Shown here in pieces: positions 49,085 through 57,641 of a DNA stretch of 64,000 nucleotides. The stretch comes from Treponema sp. GTDB lineage: Bacteria > Spirochaetota > Spirochaetia > Treponematales > Treponemataceae. Under the pieces are notes generated by a model. That model was given only the letters and a program-made list of their open reading frames with translations. It had not been told where the DNA came from and ran no database searches. How positions within the stretch are numbered: the first letter of the stretch is position 1; each line of letters opens with the position of its first letter. The position numbers were made by a program, and so were the translations under genes. Location: contig JAGBXW010000035.1 in NCBI GenBank assembly GCA_017629095.1, positions 1 to 64,000 of the forward strand. Reading direction: 5' to 3'.

Positions 49085-49702
49085 ATGAGAAAAGAATTTC
49101 TTCCCTATGACAAGGTTCGAAACGATGCCTTGAAATTGGCCCATCAGATTCACAAAGATAACTTCATTCCTGATGTGATTTATGTTTCTCTCCGTGGTGG
49201 AGCCTACATGGCAAATGTTATTAGTGAATATTTTAAGATTGCCCGAAAAGAACATCGTCCCGTTTTGTATTCTGCCGTAGTTGCTCGTTCCTATTCTGAT
49301 ATTCGTCAGCGTGACAGGGTAATGGTAGATGGTTGGACTTATTCCCCAGAACACCTTCGTCCAGGGGACAAGATTCTTTTGGTAGACGATATCTTTGATA
49401 CTGGAAAAACTATCAACTACTTGGTAGAAGTTTTACTGGAAAAGGGGATTCCCCGTAAGGATATTAAGGTTGCCGTTCACGACTATAAATATTTTACCTA
49501 TTACGAAGAACAGTTACCTATCCAGCCAGATTACTTCTGTCGTAAATTCACCATTACAAAGCCTGAAGAAGACTTGTGGATTCATTACATGAGTCATGAA
49601 CTTATTGGACTTTCCCAGCAGGAATTGGAAGAATATTATTTTAAAGAAGATCCTGAACTGAAAGAAGTATTTGAATCCCTCGGTGTTAATGGAAAATTGT
49701 AA
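49085..49702 (+). CDS. Purine phosphoribosyltransferase (Hpt/Xpt-like)
   Basis: A type I phosphoribosyltransferase of 205 aa that would make a purine nucleotide from a free base and PRPP. The PRPP-binding 13-residue motif is ILLVDDIFDTGKT (about residues 98-110), with VSLRGGAYMAN as the PPi loop near residue 38. The C-terminus after residue 140 is longer than in bacterial Hpt and resembles archaeal-type or xanthine/hypoxanthine enzymes. The base cannot be assigned from sequence alone. It is followed after 56 bp by a set of exported proteins, with which it may share a transcript. Confidence 0.85.
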   Translation: MRKEFLPYDKVRNDALKLAHQIHKDNFIPDVIYVSLRGGAYMANVISEYFKIARKEHRPVLYSAVVARSYSDIRQRDRVMVDGWTYSPEHLRPGDKILLVDDIFDTGKTINYLVEVLLEKGIPRKDIKVAVHDYKYFTYYEEQLPIQPDYFCRKFTITKPEEDLWIHYMSHELIGLSQQELEEYYFKEDPELKEVFESLGVNGKL

Positions 49703-49758
49703 ACCAACAGATTATCTTTATAAAAGAATCTATTTTGGTTACAATAGGAGCTTGTAAA

Positions 49759-52173
49759 ATGAAAAAAATATCCCTCATATCTTTCATCTTTTTTTTGATG
49801 ATATATTCCCTTTTTGCCCAGGGGATAGGAAAACAATTGTATTCAGATGAGGGATTTGTAATTGTCAGTCCAATAGAAGGTACTTGGGCAAATAAACAAT
49901 CCTTGGTGCTGGAAGTTCCAGAAGCCAATGAGGTATTTTATTCTTTTTCAGGTTCCCATCCTATGGAATCAGGTTTTGCTTACGACGGCCCAGTGATGAT
50001 AGAGGCTGAAGGTGCTGTTTCCCTGAAAATTGCCTTGGTATTTTCTGACGGTAATGCTGCAATCTATACAGTGGACTATACTGTGGAAAAGGAGGAGACA
50101 GATTTTGACAATCCTTTTTCCTTGAATCTTAGCCAGCCAGTAGTTACCTATGGAGCTGGAGAAAGTATTGGTATTCCCGCAGGATTTTCCTATCGGTTGG
50201 GAAATTCTAGCAACTTTTTGCCAGGAGATAAAATCCTTGCCTTACAGGGAGGGACCTTTCCTCATCGGTATCTTCCCTGTGAAGTAGTTGATGGAAAAAG
50301 GGCTTGGCGTTTTGTCTTGAGCCCAGAGGGATTTCCTGCTCCCCTTCCACTATCTCAACCTCGTGGAGAAAGTCCTACAGAAATGTTCCCTGAGGAACTT
50401 GCCCAACAGCTGGAAGATACAAGTGAGCTTTCTCAGTACAATTTTACTGCAGGAAAAAAAGTTGAGTTTTATCACACTCCTTATCAAAAGACCGTAGAAG
50501 AGGTTGCAGATTTAGATCCTGGCCTCTCTCAGATGGATGTTCCTGAGGATGATTCTATTGCAGACAATACACAGAAGGATGTGCCTGATTTTGATATTTC
50601 TGAGCCCCCCTTTCAGATTACCAACTGGAATTTGCTGACCTTTACTCGTGACAAATTGATTTATTCCATAGATACTGATTATTGGCAGGCTACAGAAGGC
50701 TCTGTTGTAGTTGACAGAAGCGTGGGACACACCATTTACTGGCAAAGTGTGGCTTATGAACCGGGAAATCCTGTTTATAGTTTTTATCTGCCCCCAAAAC
50801 CCCAAGAACAGCAATTTGAAGGGAATGAAGCTGTTCTTGTAGCCCTTGGGCCAGATTTTACCTTTGTGCCAGAGGGACTGTCTATTGAGCCTGTGTCTTC
50901 TATTTTGATTGATGCATTTTATGGGGAAACATTACAGAGTGATTTTTCCGTTGATGTTTATTATCAGGATTTATATCAAGGTAAAACGACTATTTCTGTC
51001 CTCGTGGATAAATGTCCTCCTGTTGCTCCTGCAATATATTCCAGCAGTGACGCTTTCTATAATCGTGAAAGTGTAAATCTCCATATTGGTGAGTTTGAAG
51101 AAGGTCAGGTGTTCTATTCCCTAGAAATGATTGTATCTGAAAAGGAAGGTTTTACTGCTACTGACATGGAAGCCTTACGACAAAAGGAAGCTGACTTTGA
51201 TCTTCAAGAGATGAAAGAAGGGTTTCAAGTTTATAAAGGTGAACCCTTGTTGCTGGAATCCCATTCAGAACATGGCCATCTGTTTCATGTGGGGGCATTT
51301 ACCCAAGATAAGCAAGGAAATTCCAGTCCGATAACTTGGTTTTCCACTATTATAGATCCTACGAATTTTTACGTGGCATCTGGTGATTTTGCTTTGCAAG
51401 AAGATGAGTTCCAGGAGCAGTTAGAAGGAACCTTGGGTCGCCCCTTTACCTCACTACAGGAAGCTGTTGAAGCAACTGCCCACTTGGATTTTGTTCGCCT
51501 GCATATCATTGATATGCTGCCTGTTACCGAGCCTGTTGTCATTAATTCCAAGTGTGAAATATATGGAACAAGTGCTGGTTCTGGTTTGCTCTTTAGCCAG
51601 GGAGCGTATCTTCAAATAAAAGATGGCGATGTGGTTATCAAAAATTGTGTGCTTGAATTACAGAATGCTTCTGCTGGTTCAGATATTTCTGATTACAAGA
51701 AGAGTAAGCCTCTGTTGGCTGTAGCCAAGGGAAAGCTTTCCCTGGAGGACTGTGAGGTTTTTGGTGATTACACTGCTAGTGGAACATTATTGTCTGCCAC
51801 TGATGCCGCACTTTTTATCATCAATTCTGGAATTACCCTCCGTTCTGGTGAATATGGTGCCATGGTTTCCAGCTTGCGTAGCGAGATAACCGTGATGGGA
51901 GGGCAGTACACCGTTATTGCTCCCACTGCTGTTGTGTTTTCTTTGTCTGCTGGTGAGCTTACACTTTCCGATGCCCAGTGCAAGGTGTATGGTAATTTGG
52001 GGCGGGTGGCAGAGCTCAGTGGGGTAGGCTATACCTTAACAAATAATAAATTTTACGGAATCTTTGAAAATAAAAATCTTTCTGCCGCACAGCTTGTTCC
52101 TGTTTGGAGCGATGGTCGTTCCCGATTGCTTCAGGAAAGCGGTAATGCTGTATCTGGATTTCCCGGGAGTTAA
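49759..52173 (+). CDS. Large exported beta-rich protein
   Basis: An 804-residue secreted protein. A signal peptide with site SLFA-QG is followed by a beta-sandwich-like segment (EVFYSFSGSHPMESGFAYDG and onward) similar to the C-terminal repeat domain of chitobiases. A later segment around VSILVDKCPPVAPAI resembles bacterial Ig-like modules. From about residue 595 the sequence (KCEIYGTSAGSGLLF, VVIKNCVLELQNA, LSLEDCEVFGD) has the 20-25 residue periodicity of a right-handed beta helix. No catalytic residues are obvious. It is 2 bp from the next gene and starts a coupled series that ends in rnhB. Confidence 0.75.
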   Translation: MKKISLISFIFFLMIYSLFAQGIGKQLYSDEGFVIVSPIEGTWANKQSLVLEVPEANEVFYSFSGSHPMESGFAYDGPVMIEAEGAVSLKIALVFSDGNAAIYTVDYTVEKEETDFDNPFSLNLSQPVVTYGAGESIGIPAGFSYRLGNSSNFLPGDKILALQGGTFPHRYLPCEVVDGKRAWRFVLSPEGFPAPLPLSQPRGESPTEMFPEELAQQLEDTSELSQYNFTAGKKVEFYHTPYQKTVEEVADLDPGLSQMDVPEDDSIADNTQKDVPDFDISEPPFQITNWNLLTFTRDKLIYSIDTDYWQATEGSVVVDRSVGHTIYWQSVAYEPGNPVYSFYLPPKPQEQQFEGNEAVLVALGPDFTFVPEGLSIEPVSSILIDAFYGETLQSDFSVDVYYQDLYQGKTTISVLVDKCPPVAPAIYSSSDAFYNRESVNLHIGEFEEGQVFYSLEMIVSEKEGFTATDMEALRQKEADFDLQEMKEGFQVYKGEPLLLESHSEHGHLFHVGAFTQDKQGNSSPITWFSTIIDPTNFYVASGDFALQEDEFQEQLEGTLGRPFTSLQEAVEATAHLDFVRLHIIDMLPVTEPVVINSKCEIYGTSAGSGLLFSQGAYLQIKDGDVVIKNCVLELQNASAGSDISDYKKSKPLLAVAKGKLSLEDCEVFGDYTASGTLLSATDAALFIINSGITLRSGEYGAMVSSLRSEITVMGGQYTVIAPTAVVFSLSAGELTLSDAQCKVYGNLGRVAELSGVGYTLTNNKFYGIFENKNLSAAQLVPVWSDGRSRLLQESGNAVSGFPGS

Positions 52174-52175
52174 AG

Positions 52176-53441
52176 TTGAAAAAAATATCTCATTGTATGT
52201 TTCCATTGTTGGGCTTGGTATCAAGTGTATTGTTTGTAATCAGTGTTCCGGCCTTTGGTCAGACTTCTGTGACTCAATCAAGTGAGCAGGAGGTGGTAGA
52301 AGAAGTTGACTGGGAGGAATTGGAGCCTGAAGTACCTTCTCTTTCCCAGGAGGAATTTGACGCCCAGTTTTCAAATTGGGAGAACTTGGGAAAAACTTCT
52401 TTACAGCAGTATCTGGATAGTTTTGATCTTTTTTTAGAAACCTCCCTTCCTCAGTATGATATGCAGCCCTATGTTTTGGCAGAATGTCTGTGGTTTCAGG
52501 TAGCAGTACTTCCAAAATTTCAGCAAATGAAACAGGATGGGAGCCTTGATGTTATGATGGAAATGAACATGACGATGCTTCCTGATGTAGAAAAAAAGGT
52601 TGCAGATTTTTTTGCCCAACTGGGAGAGGGAAAACTTCCGCTGCATCCTTGGAGTGACACGGTGTTTGCTATTTTCCGACAACTTTCCAGAGATTTTTCT
52701 GTCAGTAATGAAATTATCATCCTATCTCAAATTCCCTTTATGTTAGATGAGGCAAATCTTCCAAACCTTCCATCTGTGATGATAGAACAGGTTTTTATGC
52801 CAGTTGATATAAGTTTTCGTAATGTGCAATTGTACCGTGGACTTATGGATTTGGAATATTTAGTGGAACAATTTAATGCAGCAGAAAGTCAAGGTTCCTC
52901 GAAGGAAACTGAAGGCACTGCTTCTGCTGAAGGAACGTCAGAGGTTGTGTCAAAAACTGATGAAGCACCTGACGCAGAACCTGACGCAGAATCTGCTTCT
53001 CAGGAAGCGGAAGCAGTTGTGACTGAAGCTTCCGAGCTTGTTCTGTTACCTCATATTCCTGGCATTGATTGGGAACAGGTGGTTTTGAATCAACCTTTAA
53101 TGTATTTGCTGGCTCATTCTACAGCAGGAAAAGACATTTATTCTGTATTGAGAACATATCATTCTGGACAAACTCATGCTTCTCGCTGTGAAGAACTCTA
53201 TCAAGAATGTAGTAAGATTGGGGTGCAATGGGGCTTTGACTTGGAGCAGATTTTACCAAATTTTTCTGCTACAGGAATTGGTGCTGCAAAAAAAGATGCC
53301 TTTATCTTGTATTGTCTTCCTGAACATGACTTGGATCAAATTTATATGGATTTATCATGTCTCAAAGCAATTGCTCCTGTTTATTATTCGAGAGCCGTGG
53401 CCCAGTTGCAGCACACAGCATCTCATGGAGGTTCATTATAA
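52176..53441 (+). CDS. Exported acidic helical protein
   Basis: A 421-residue protein with a signal peptide (cleavage near PAFG-QTS) and a mostly helical, acidic mature part. Residues 255-285 form a low-complexity acidic linker with the tandem unit DAEPDAES and Glu-Ala repeats. The family is not recognised. Translation starts at TTG 52176 behind GGGAG (52165-52169), and the gene shares 1 bp with the next one. It could be a periplasmic partner of the beta-helix protein before it. Confidence 0.72.
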   Translation: MKKISHCMFPLLGLVSSVLFVISVPAFGQTSVTQSSEQEVVEEVDWEELEPEVPSLSQEEFDAQFSNWENLGKTSLQQYLDSFDLFLETSLPQYDMQPYVLAECLWFQVAVLPKFQQMKQDGSLDVMMEMNMTMLPDVEKKVADFFAQLGEGKLPLHPWSDTVFAIFRQLSRDFSVSNEIIILSQIPFMLDEANLPNLPSVMIEQVFMPVDISFRNVQLYRGLMDLEYLVEQFNAAESQGSSKETEGTASAEGTSEVVSKTDEAPDAEPDAESASQEAEAVVTEASELVLLPHIPGIDWEQVVLNQPLMYLLAHSTAGKDIYSVLRTYHSGQTHASRCEELYQECSKIGVQWGFDLEQILPNFSATGIGAAKKDAFILYCLPEHDLDQIYMDLSCLKAIAPVYYSRAVAQLQHTASHGGSL

Positions 53442-54748
53442 TGGCAAAAGTCTCTGCTGGAATCAAAGTTCTTATTATCTTCTTAGCTATTCTTTTTGTA
53501 GCCATTACTGGCTTTGTCGTTGTGTATAAAATGGAGTTGTTTCCTAGCCTGATCCAGAAGTTTCATGACATTTTAGGCTTGAATGTGGTGGAGGAAGATG
53601 ATTATTTGAAAAATCAGCAAGAAGAATTACTTCGTGAGCAAAACTCCATCGGAACATTCTATCCCCACATTATCCCTGTTACCGAGGAGGTCGTAGAATC
53701 AATTCGTCAATCTCGGGAACAATTTGGTTTTGGTTTTTCTCAAAGCAAAGCCTATACTGTGGAGTTTTTACCCATTGCAACAGAGTCAGAGTCTGAAGGG
53801 GATACTGAAATTGCATCAGATTCAGAAGAAGATGGTGATCCCATTTGGTCGTATCAGAACGAGTATCCAGTGGTGTCTCCTGCCGCTGATTTTTACGATA
53901 GAGTAGTTTTTATCGATGCCCAACCTTCCTTGGTGATTCTTGATAAGACAACAGGTAGTGAAACACTCCGTATACCCTGTCAAGTGTCTCCAGGTCAAGA
54001 GGCTTTTTCTCACCTGCAATCCTATTATTTCAAAAGCAAGACAGGTAACTGGTATGAAATGCGATTTGAAGAAGGTTTGACAAAGCCTGAAAGTCTGGCT
54101 GTTGTCCATGAGGTTAAGGAGAAGGGCAATGTTGATGAAGCGATTTACAATAGCCTTTTGCCACAAAAGGATGCCCTAGATTTTATCAATGCAAAAATGA
54201 ATGGCCTCCTTTCCGTAAGCCCCGCAGTTTCTGTGGACCAGTCGATTTTGTATTCTGTTGAAGGAGAGGCTTTTTCTTTTAATCGTTCCTTGGTGTCTCC
54301 CGCCTTTGTATTTTCTCCTAAAGAACAGGGAACCTATACCTTGGGATTGTGTGATGAAACAGGAAACTGGATTCGTGACAATGCCTTTGTGGTTTTGTAC
54401 ACCATGGCAGGAGAAGCCTTGGCCATTAGTCTAGACTATGTGGCAGATCGCCCGCAAATCACCACCCATCTGTCTAATCAGGAATTGTATGTGGCTTGTA
54501 TGGGTTTTTTCCCTGATACATTGCTTCTTGATGCAGCTCCTTCCCAGGATTTCCGTGATGATGCTTCTTCTATGGCTTCTGCTAATGGAGAAGGGGATGA
54601 AATGGAGCTTGAAATGGTGGAGCTGGTACTTGACTCTCCTACAACAGAAGAAGCTTCTGCAGAGGCTGTTGAAGGTGAGACTCTTGTATCTGATACTCCT
54701 GAAACACTGCCACAACGAGCTTGGTTCCAGGTGGAGGTGGCTCCCTAA
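53441..54748 (+). CDS. Membrane-anchored periplasmic protein
   Basis: A 435-residue protein with one N-terminal membrane anchor (residues 10-30, IKVLIIFLAILFVAITGFVVVY) and no cleavage site. A charged linker (EEDDYLKNQQEELLREQ) leads to a beta-rich domain, and two acidic low-complexity stretches lie near residues 105-125 (ESESEGDTEIASDSEED) and 385-425. The family is not recognised. The ATG at 53441 is set by GGAGG and overlaps the previous stop by 1 bp (TAATG); the next gene, rnhB, overlaps in the same way. The coupling suggests the three exported proteins form one assembly. Confidence 0.72.
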   Translation: MAKVSAGIKVLIIFLAILFVAITGFVVVYKMELFPSLIQKFHDILGLNVVEEDDYLKNQQEELLREQNSIGTFYPHIIPVTEEVVESIRQSREQFGFGFSQSKAYTVEFLPIATESESEGDTEIASDSEEDGDPIWSYQNEYPVVSPAADFYDRVVFIDAQPSLVILDKTTGSETLRIPCQVSPGQEAFSHLQSYYFKSKTGNWYEMRFEEGLTKPESLAVVHEVKEKGNVDEAIYNSLLPQKDALDFINAKMNGLLSVSPAVSVDQSILYSVEGEAFSFNRSLVSPAFVFSPKEQGTYTLGLCDETGNWIRDNAFVVLYTMAGEALAISLDYVADRPQITTHLSNQELYVACMGFFPDTLLLDAAPSQDFRDDASSMASANGEGDEMELEMVELVLDSPTTEEASAEAVEGETLVSDTPETLPQRAWFQVEVAP

Positions 54749-55341
54749 TGGCAATAAAACTCTTGTGCGGCCTTGATGAGGCTGGTCGTGGACCTTTGGC
54801 GGGGCCTGTGGTGGCAGCCGCCGTTATCTTGCCAGCTGACTTTCCTGTGGAAATTCTTAGGGACTCAAAGAAACTTAGCTTAAAAAAGCGGTTGGCTGCC
54901 CGTCAGGTGATTCTGGAACGTAGTTGCTGGGGAATTGGCATTGTAGATCACACTACCATTGATGAAATCAATATTCTGCAAGCAAGCCTTTTGGCCATGG
55001 AACAGGGATTTTTTCAGATGCAGGAAAAGCTTGATGATTTTTTGTGCCGTGAGTTTGGTAATGATTTGGAATTTCAACTGGAAGCCATGGCAGACGGTAC
55101 CTTTGTGCCAAAAATCCCTGTGGTATGCCGAGCCCAGCCCAAGGCAGATGATACCTTTCCAGAGGTAATGGCAGCCTCCATTTTGGCAAAGACCCAGCGG
55201 GACATGATAATGGACGAATATGCCCAACGCTATCCTGAATATGGTTATGAAAAACATAAGGGATACCCCACCAAGGCTCACCGAGAAGTTTGCCGTCAGC
55301 TAGGGCCATCCCCCATTCAACGTATGAGTTTTAAGTACTAG
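54748..55341 (+). CDS. rnhB: Ribonuclease HII
   Basis: RnhB removes RNA from RNA-DNA hybrids and excises single ribonucleotides. The family N-terminus CGLDEAGRGPLAGPVVAAAVIL with catalytic Asp and Glu, the DSKKLSLKKR motif, and the later ASILAKTQRD and GYEKHKGYPTKAH motifs are intact. The ATG at 54748 is chosen over a frame from 54721 since it overlaps the previous stop by 1 bp. About 20 residues near 95-120 (EFGNDLEFQLEAMADGTF) are unlike the usual spacing. It ends 2 bp from a convergent gene. Confidence 0.95.
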   Translation: MAIKLLCGLDEAGRGPLAGPVVAAAVILPADFPVEILRDSKKLSLKKRLAARQVILERSCWGIGIVDHTTIDEINILQASLLAMEQGFFQMQEKLDDFLCREFGNDLEFQLEAMADGTFVPKIPVVCRAQPKADDTFPEVMAASILAKTQRDMIMDEYAQRYPEYGYEKHKGYPTKAHREVCRQLGPSPIQRMSFKY

Positions 55342-55343
55342 AA

Positions 55344-55739
55344 TTATTCGTTTTCTGTAGGTCGCTTTGAAACTACGTGAACACGTCCAGTCTTTTTTAC
55401 CCCGGAGCGTCTTCTTTCTTCTTCAGCAGTGGGCTTCCGTTGATATACTTTTTTGCCAGTAGCAGAAGCTCGTGCAGCCTTTCGTTCTGCCGCAGCCTTG
55501 GAACGATCCTTTTGCTCCTTTTCAATAAATGAAATGGAGGAATCAAGGCCCTTGAAGAATTTTTGCATATCATCAGCAAAAACTACTATAGCATGGCGGT
55601 CAAAGTCCTCACCATTCCTACTTTTACTTTCTACCACTTGGAGAAAGATGTCGCCATTCCTATTTTCCTTTACATTGAAAAAATAGGACCTATTATCCAG
55701 CGTAACCTGAGTGGTGTAAAGTTCTCCACGTGCTCCCAT
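55344..55739 (-). CDS. PUR-domain nucleic-acid-binding protein (BpuR-like)
   Basis: A 131-residue protein whose first 85 residues match the bacterial PUR-alpha/DUF3276 fold: MGARGELYTTQVTLDNRSYFFNVKENRNGD and LQVVESKSRNGEDFDRHAIVVFADD. In Borrelia burgdorferi the homologue BpuR binds DNA and RNA and represses its own synthesis and that of surface lipoproteins. Here the protein has an added tail of about 45 residues rich in Lys and Arg, which could increase nucleic-acid binding. A ribosome binding site AAGGAAGG precedes the start. An inverted repeat at 55794-55812 lies 55 bp upstream. Confidence 0.85.
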   Translation of the reverse strand: MGARGELYTTQVTLDNRSYFFNVKENRNGDIFLQVVESKSRNGEDFDRHAIVVFADDMQKFFKGLDSSISFIEKEQKDRSKAAAERKAARASATGKKVYQRKPTAEEERRRSGVKKTGRVHVVSKRPTENE

Positions 55740-55793
55740 GCTATCCTTCCTTATTGCTTTGATGCTGTATATACTCTTTCAATAACAAGCGTT

Positions 55794-55812
55794 ATTCGTT
55801 TAACTAACGAAT
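55794..55812. promoter_or_regulatory. Inverted repeat upstream of the PUR-domain gene
   Basis: ATTCGTT (55794-55800) and AACGAAT (55806-55812) are perfect inverted copies around TAACT. The site lies in a 158-bp intergenic region that must hold the promoter. It may be an operator; no confident -35/-10 pair was found. Confidence 0.45.
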
Positions 55813-55897
55813 TCACACTATCATATTTTATCTCATTAGACAAGCTGTATTTTTCAGCATTTTATCGAGGGATGTGCAGTAAGGGAGCTCTGGGGTA

Positions 55898-56281
55898 CTA
55901 GGGATTTTTGCTGAACTTGGTGGCCTCGTAAAAAAACATGATGCCGTGGAGCAGTCCATAGATAAAGTAGCCAATGTAAAAGATTACCAGCATGGATTCG
56001 GTAAGGCGACCAATTACAGTAAAGAGGAGTACTCCTTCCAGTCCGTACAAGAAGGTGGTGATTCCCAACAGACACAAACACAGACAGGGAAGAAAGCCCA
56101 AGTGACGTTGGAGTCGCCATAGTAGCAGCCCTATGCCAAAGGCTACACCGCCACAAGGAATGCCCAGTGCAGGAATGTAGGCTACTTCCGCCATAATCCG
56201 AGCAAAGCTACCCACTGCCAGTCCCAAAAGACATTGAACTCCTTGTTGGCGGGCGGCATCTGTAAGGTGAAATTCTGTCAT
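55898..56281 (-). CDS. Small membrane protein, unknown
   Basis: A 127-residue protein with four hydrophobic segments (about residues 15-45, 50-65, 70-85 and 95-115). I see no family signature. It starts on the stop codon of the FAD oxidoreductase gene (4-bp ATGA overlap), so the two are made together, and it may anchor or assist that enzyme. The frame extends upstream to 56356, but this only reads into the oxidoreductase gene. Confidence 0.65.
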   Translation of the reverse strand: MTEFHLTDAARQQGVQCLLGLAVGSFARIMAEVAYIPALGIPCGGVAFGIGLLLWRLQRHLGFLPCLCLCLLGITTFLYGLEGVLLFTVIGRLTESMLVIFYIGYFIYGLLHGIMFFYEATKFSKNP

Positions 56282-57576
56282 CGTACACCTCCCAGCCCTG
56301 AGCTTTCGATTTCCTGCCAACTTTTTCCCATCATCTGCTGTAGCTTTGAAAACCACGGCACACTGCTTCCCCGTGGACCAAATGATAAGGCTCCGACAAT
56401 TCTGCCTGTCTCAACATTTTCCACTAGATTCACGTATAGATCTCCATCTTTGGGCTGACCTCGCTTAAGGGGGCTTCCCAGTTCATGGTTTTTCCAAAGT
56501 CCAGAATTTTCTTCTTCCACAGATAGGACGGCCTTGCCTGTAGACACCGCTTCCCGCCTGCCAATGGTGATGGTGGTACGGGGAATGGTTTGTTGGTAGG
56601 CCTCAGGTTTTGACTGTTGGCCTTCAGTGAAAAGATGCCAGCAGGCAAATTCCGCCGCCTTTTTTCCTTGCTCCAGTGCAGAGGGAATGATGGCCCAGGT
56701 AATCCCCTGGAATTCGGCACAATCTCCTGCGGCAAAGATCCAGGGATTGCTAGTGGCAGTTTCTTCATTGATGATGATGCCCTTACCACAGGCAAGGCCC
56801 GCTTCCTTAGCAAGGTGAATTCTGCTTCTGACTCCCATGGAATACAGCAAGGTTTCCACTCCATCTTTGCAAATGGGGCGGAGCACTTCCTCCACACTGC
56901 GACTTTTCAGTTCATTGGTGTCTAGGTGGACTCCCGTGTGAATATCAAGCCCTTCCTGTCGCTCCAAGTAGAGCCTCAGCATTTCTGAAGCGGTTCTGTT
57001 CAGCTGGCGATTCAGCAGGTAGCCTGATGCTTCTAGCACATGTACTTCTTCAACCCCCGTGGACTTTAATGCCAAGGCTGCCTCCAAGCCTAGTAAGCCT
57101 CCTCCCAATACCGCAGCCTTCCTTCGTTTCATGGCCAGATGTTGCCGTATTTTGTGAACATCTTCCAAGGTCCGCAGGGAAAAAACGGTGTCTGCTGCAG
57201 GACTGGTGGCATCAGGTACAATGGGAGCAAAAGCATTGGCTCCAGTGGCCAGAATTAGGGCGTGGTAGGGGCACTCCTTCTGTGAACCTTGAAAGGTGTA
57301 GTATACTTTTTGCTCCAGAACATCGATTCCTGTGGCTTGAGCAGGATAAATCAACTGAATATCCCTTTCCTTGAACCAGTTTTCATCACGAAAAATTACG
57401 TCGTTTTCACGAATGGTACCTGCCAATAATTCTGTAAGCTGGGGGCGTGTATAGCTGGGAGGAGTTTCCTTAGTGATGATGGTGATGGACAAATCCTCCT
57501 TGGAATGGAGCTGTCGGGCTTCCTGAGCCGCAGTGACCCCTGCCATACCAGCTCCAATGATTACAAGCTCTTTCAT
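56278..57576 (-). CDS. FAD-dependent NAD(P)H oxidoreductase
   Basis: A pyridine nucleotide-disulfide oxidoreductase-fold flavoprotein of 432 aa. The FAD-binding GAGMAGVTAAQEARQ is at residues 8-22, the NAD(P)H-binding AVLGGGLLGLEAALAL is near residue 155, and the second FAD contact IFAAGDCAEF is near residue 280. The domain order matches NADH-rubredoxin reductase and nitrite reductase-like small proteins. There is no redox CxxxxC pair, so it is not a thiol reductase. Its electron acceptor is unknown; a rubredoxin or a role in oxygen defence is possible. The start follows AGGAGG. Confidence 0.85.
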   Translation of the reverse strand: MKELVIIGAGMAGVTAAQEARQLHSKEDLSITIITKETPPSYTRPQLTELLAGTIRENDVIFRDENWFKERDIQLIYPAQATGIDVLEQKVYYTFQGSQKECPYHALILATGANAFAPIVPDATSPAADTVFSLRTLEDVHKIRQHLAMKRRKAAVLGGGLLGLEAALALKSTGVEEVHVLEASGYLLNRQLNRTASEMLRLYLERQEGLDIHTGVHLDTNELKSRSVEEVLRPICKDGVETLLYSMGVRSRIHLAKEAGLACGKGIIINEETATSNPWIFAAGDCAEFQGITWAIIPSALEQGKKAAEFACWHLFTEGQQSKPEAYQQTIPRTTITIGRREAVSTGKAVLSVEEENSGLWKNHELGSPLKRGQPKDGDLYVNLVENVETGRIVGALSFGPRGSSVPWFSKLQQMMGKSWQEIESSGLGGVR

Positions 57577-57606
57577 TCAGTCCTCCTGGAAAACCTGTGG
57601 TTCTGC

Positions 57607-57635
57607 TTGACTAAACCTTCAGGTAATTTTATGCT
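57607..57635 (+). promoter_or_regulatory. Promoter of the MBL-fold gene, predicted leaderless
   Basis: TTGACT (57607-57612), 17 nt and TATGCT (57630-57635) end exactly 6 nt (TGTGAC) before ATG 57642. There is no Shine-Dalgarno sequence. Confidence 0.6.
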
Positions 57636-57641
57636 TGTGAC

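Noticed and set aside
56430-56897. Long open frame opposite phase within the FAD oxidoreductase gene
   Set aside because: It lies wholly inside a gene with clear conserved motifs on the same strand and has no family pattern or ribosome binding site.
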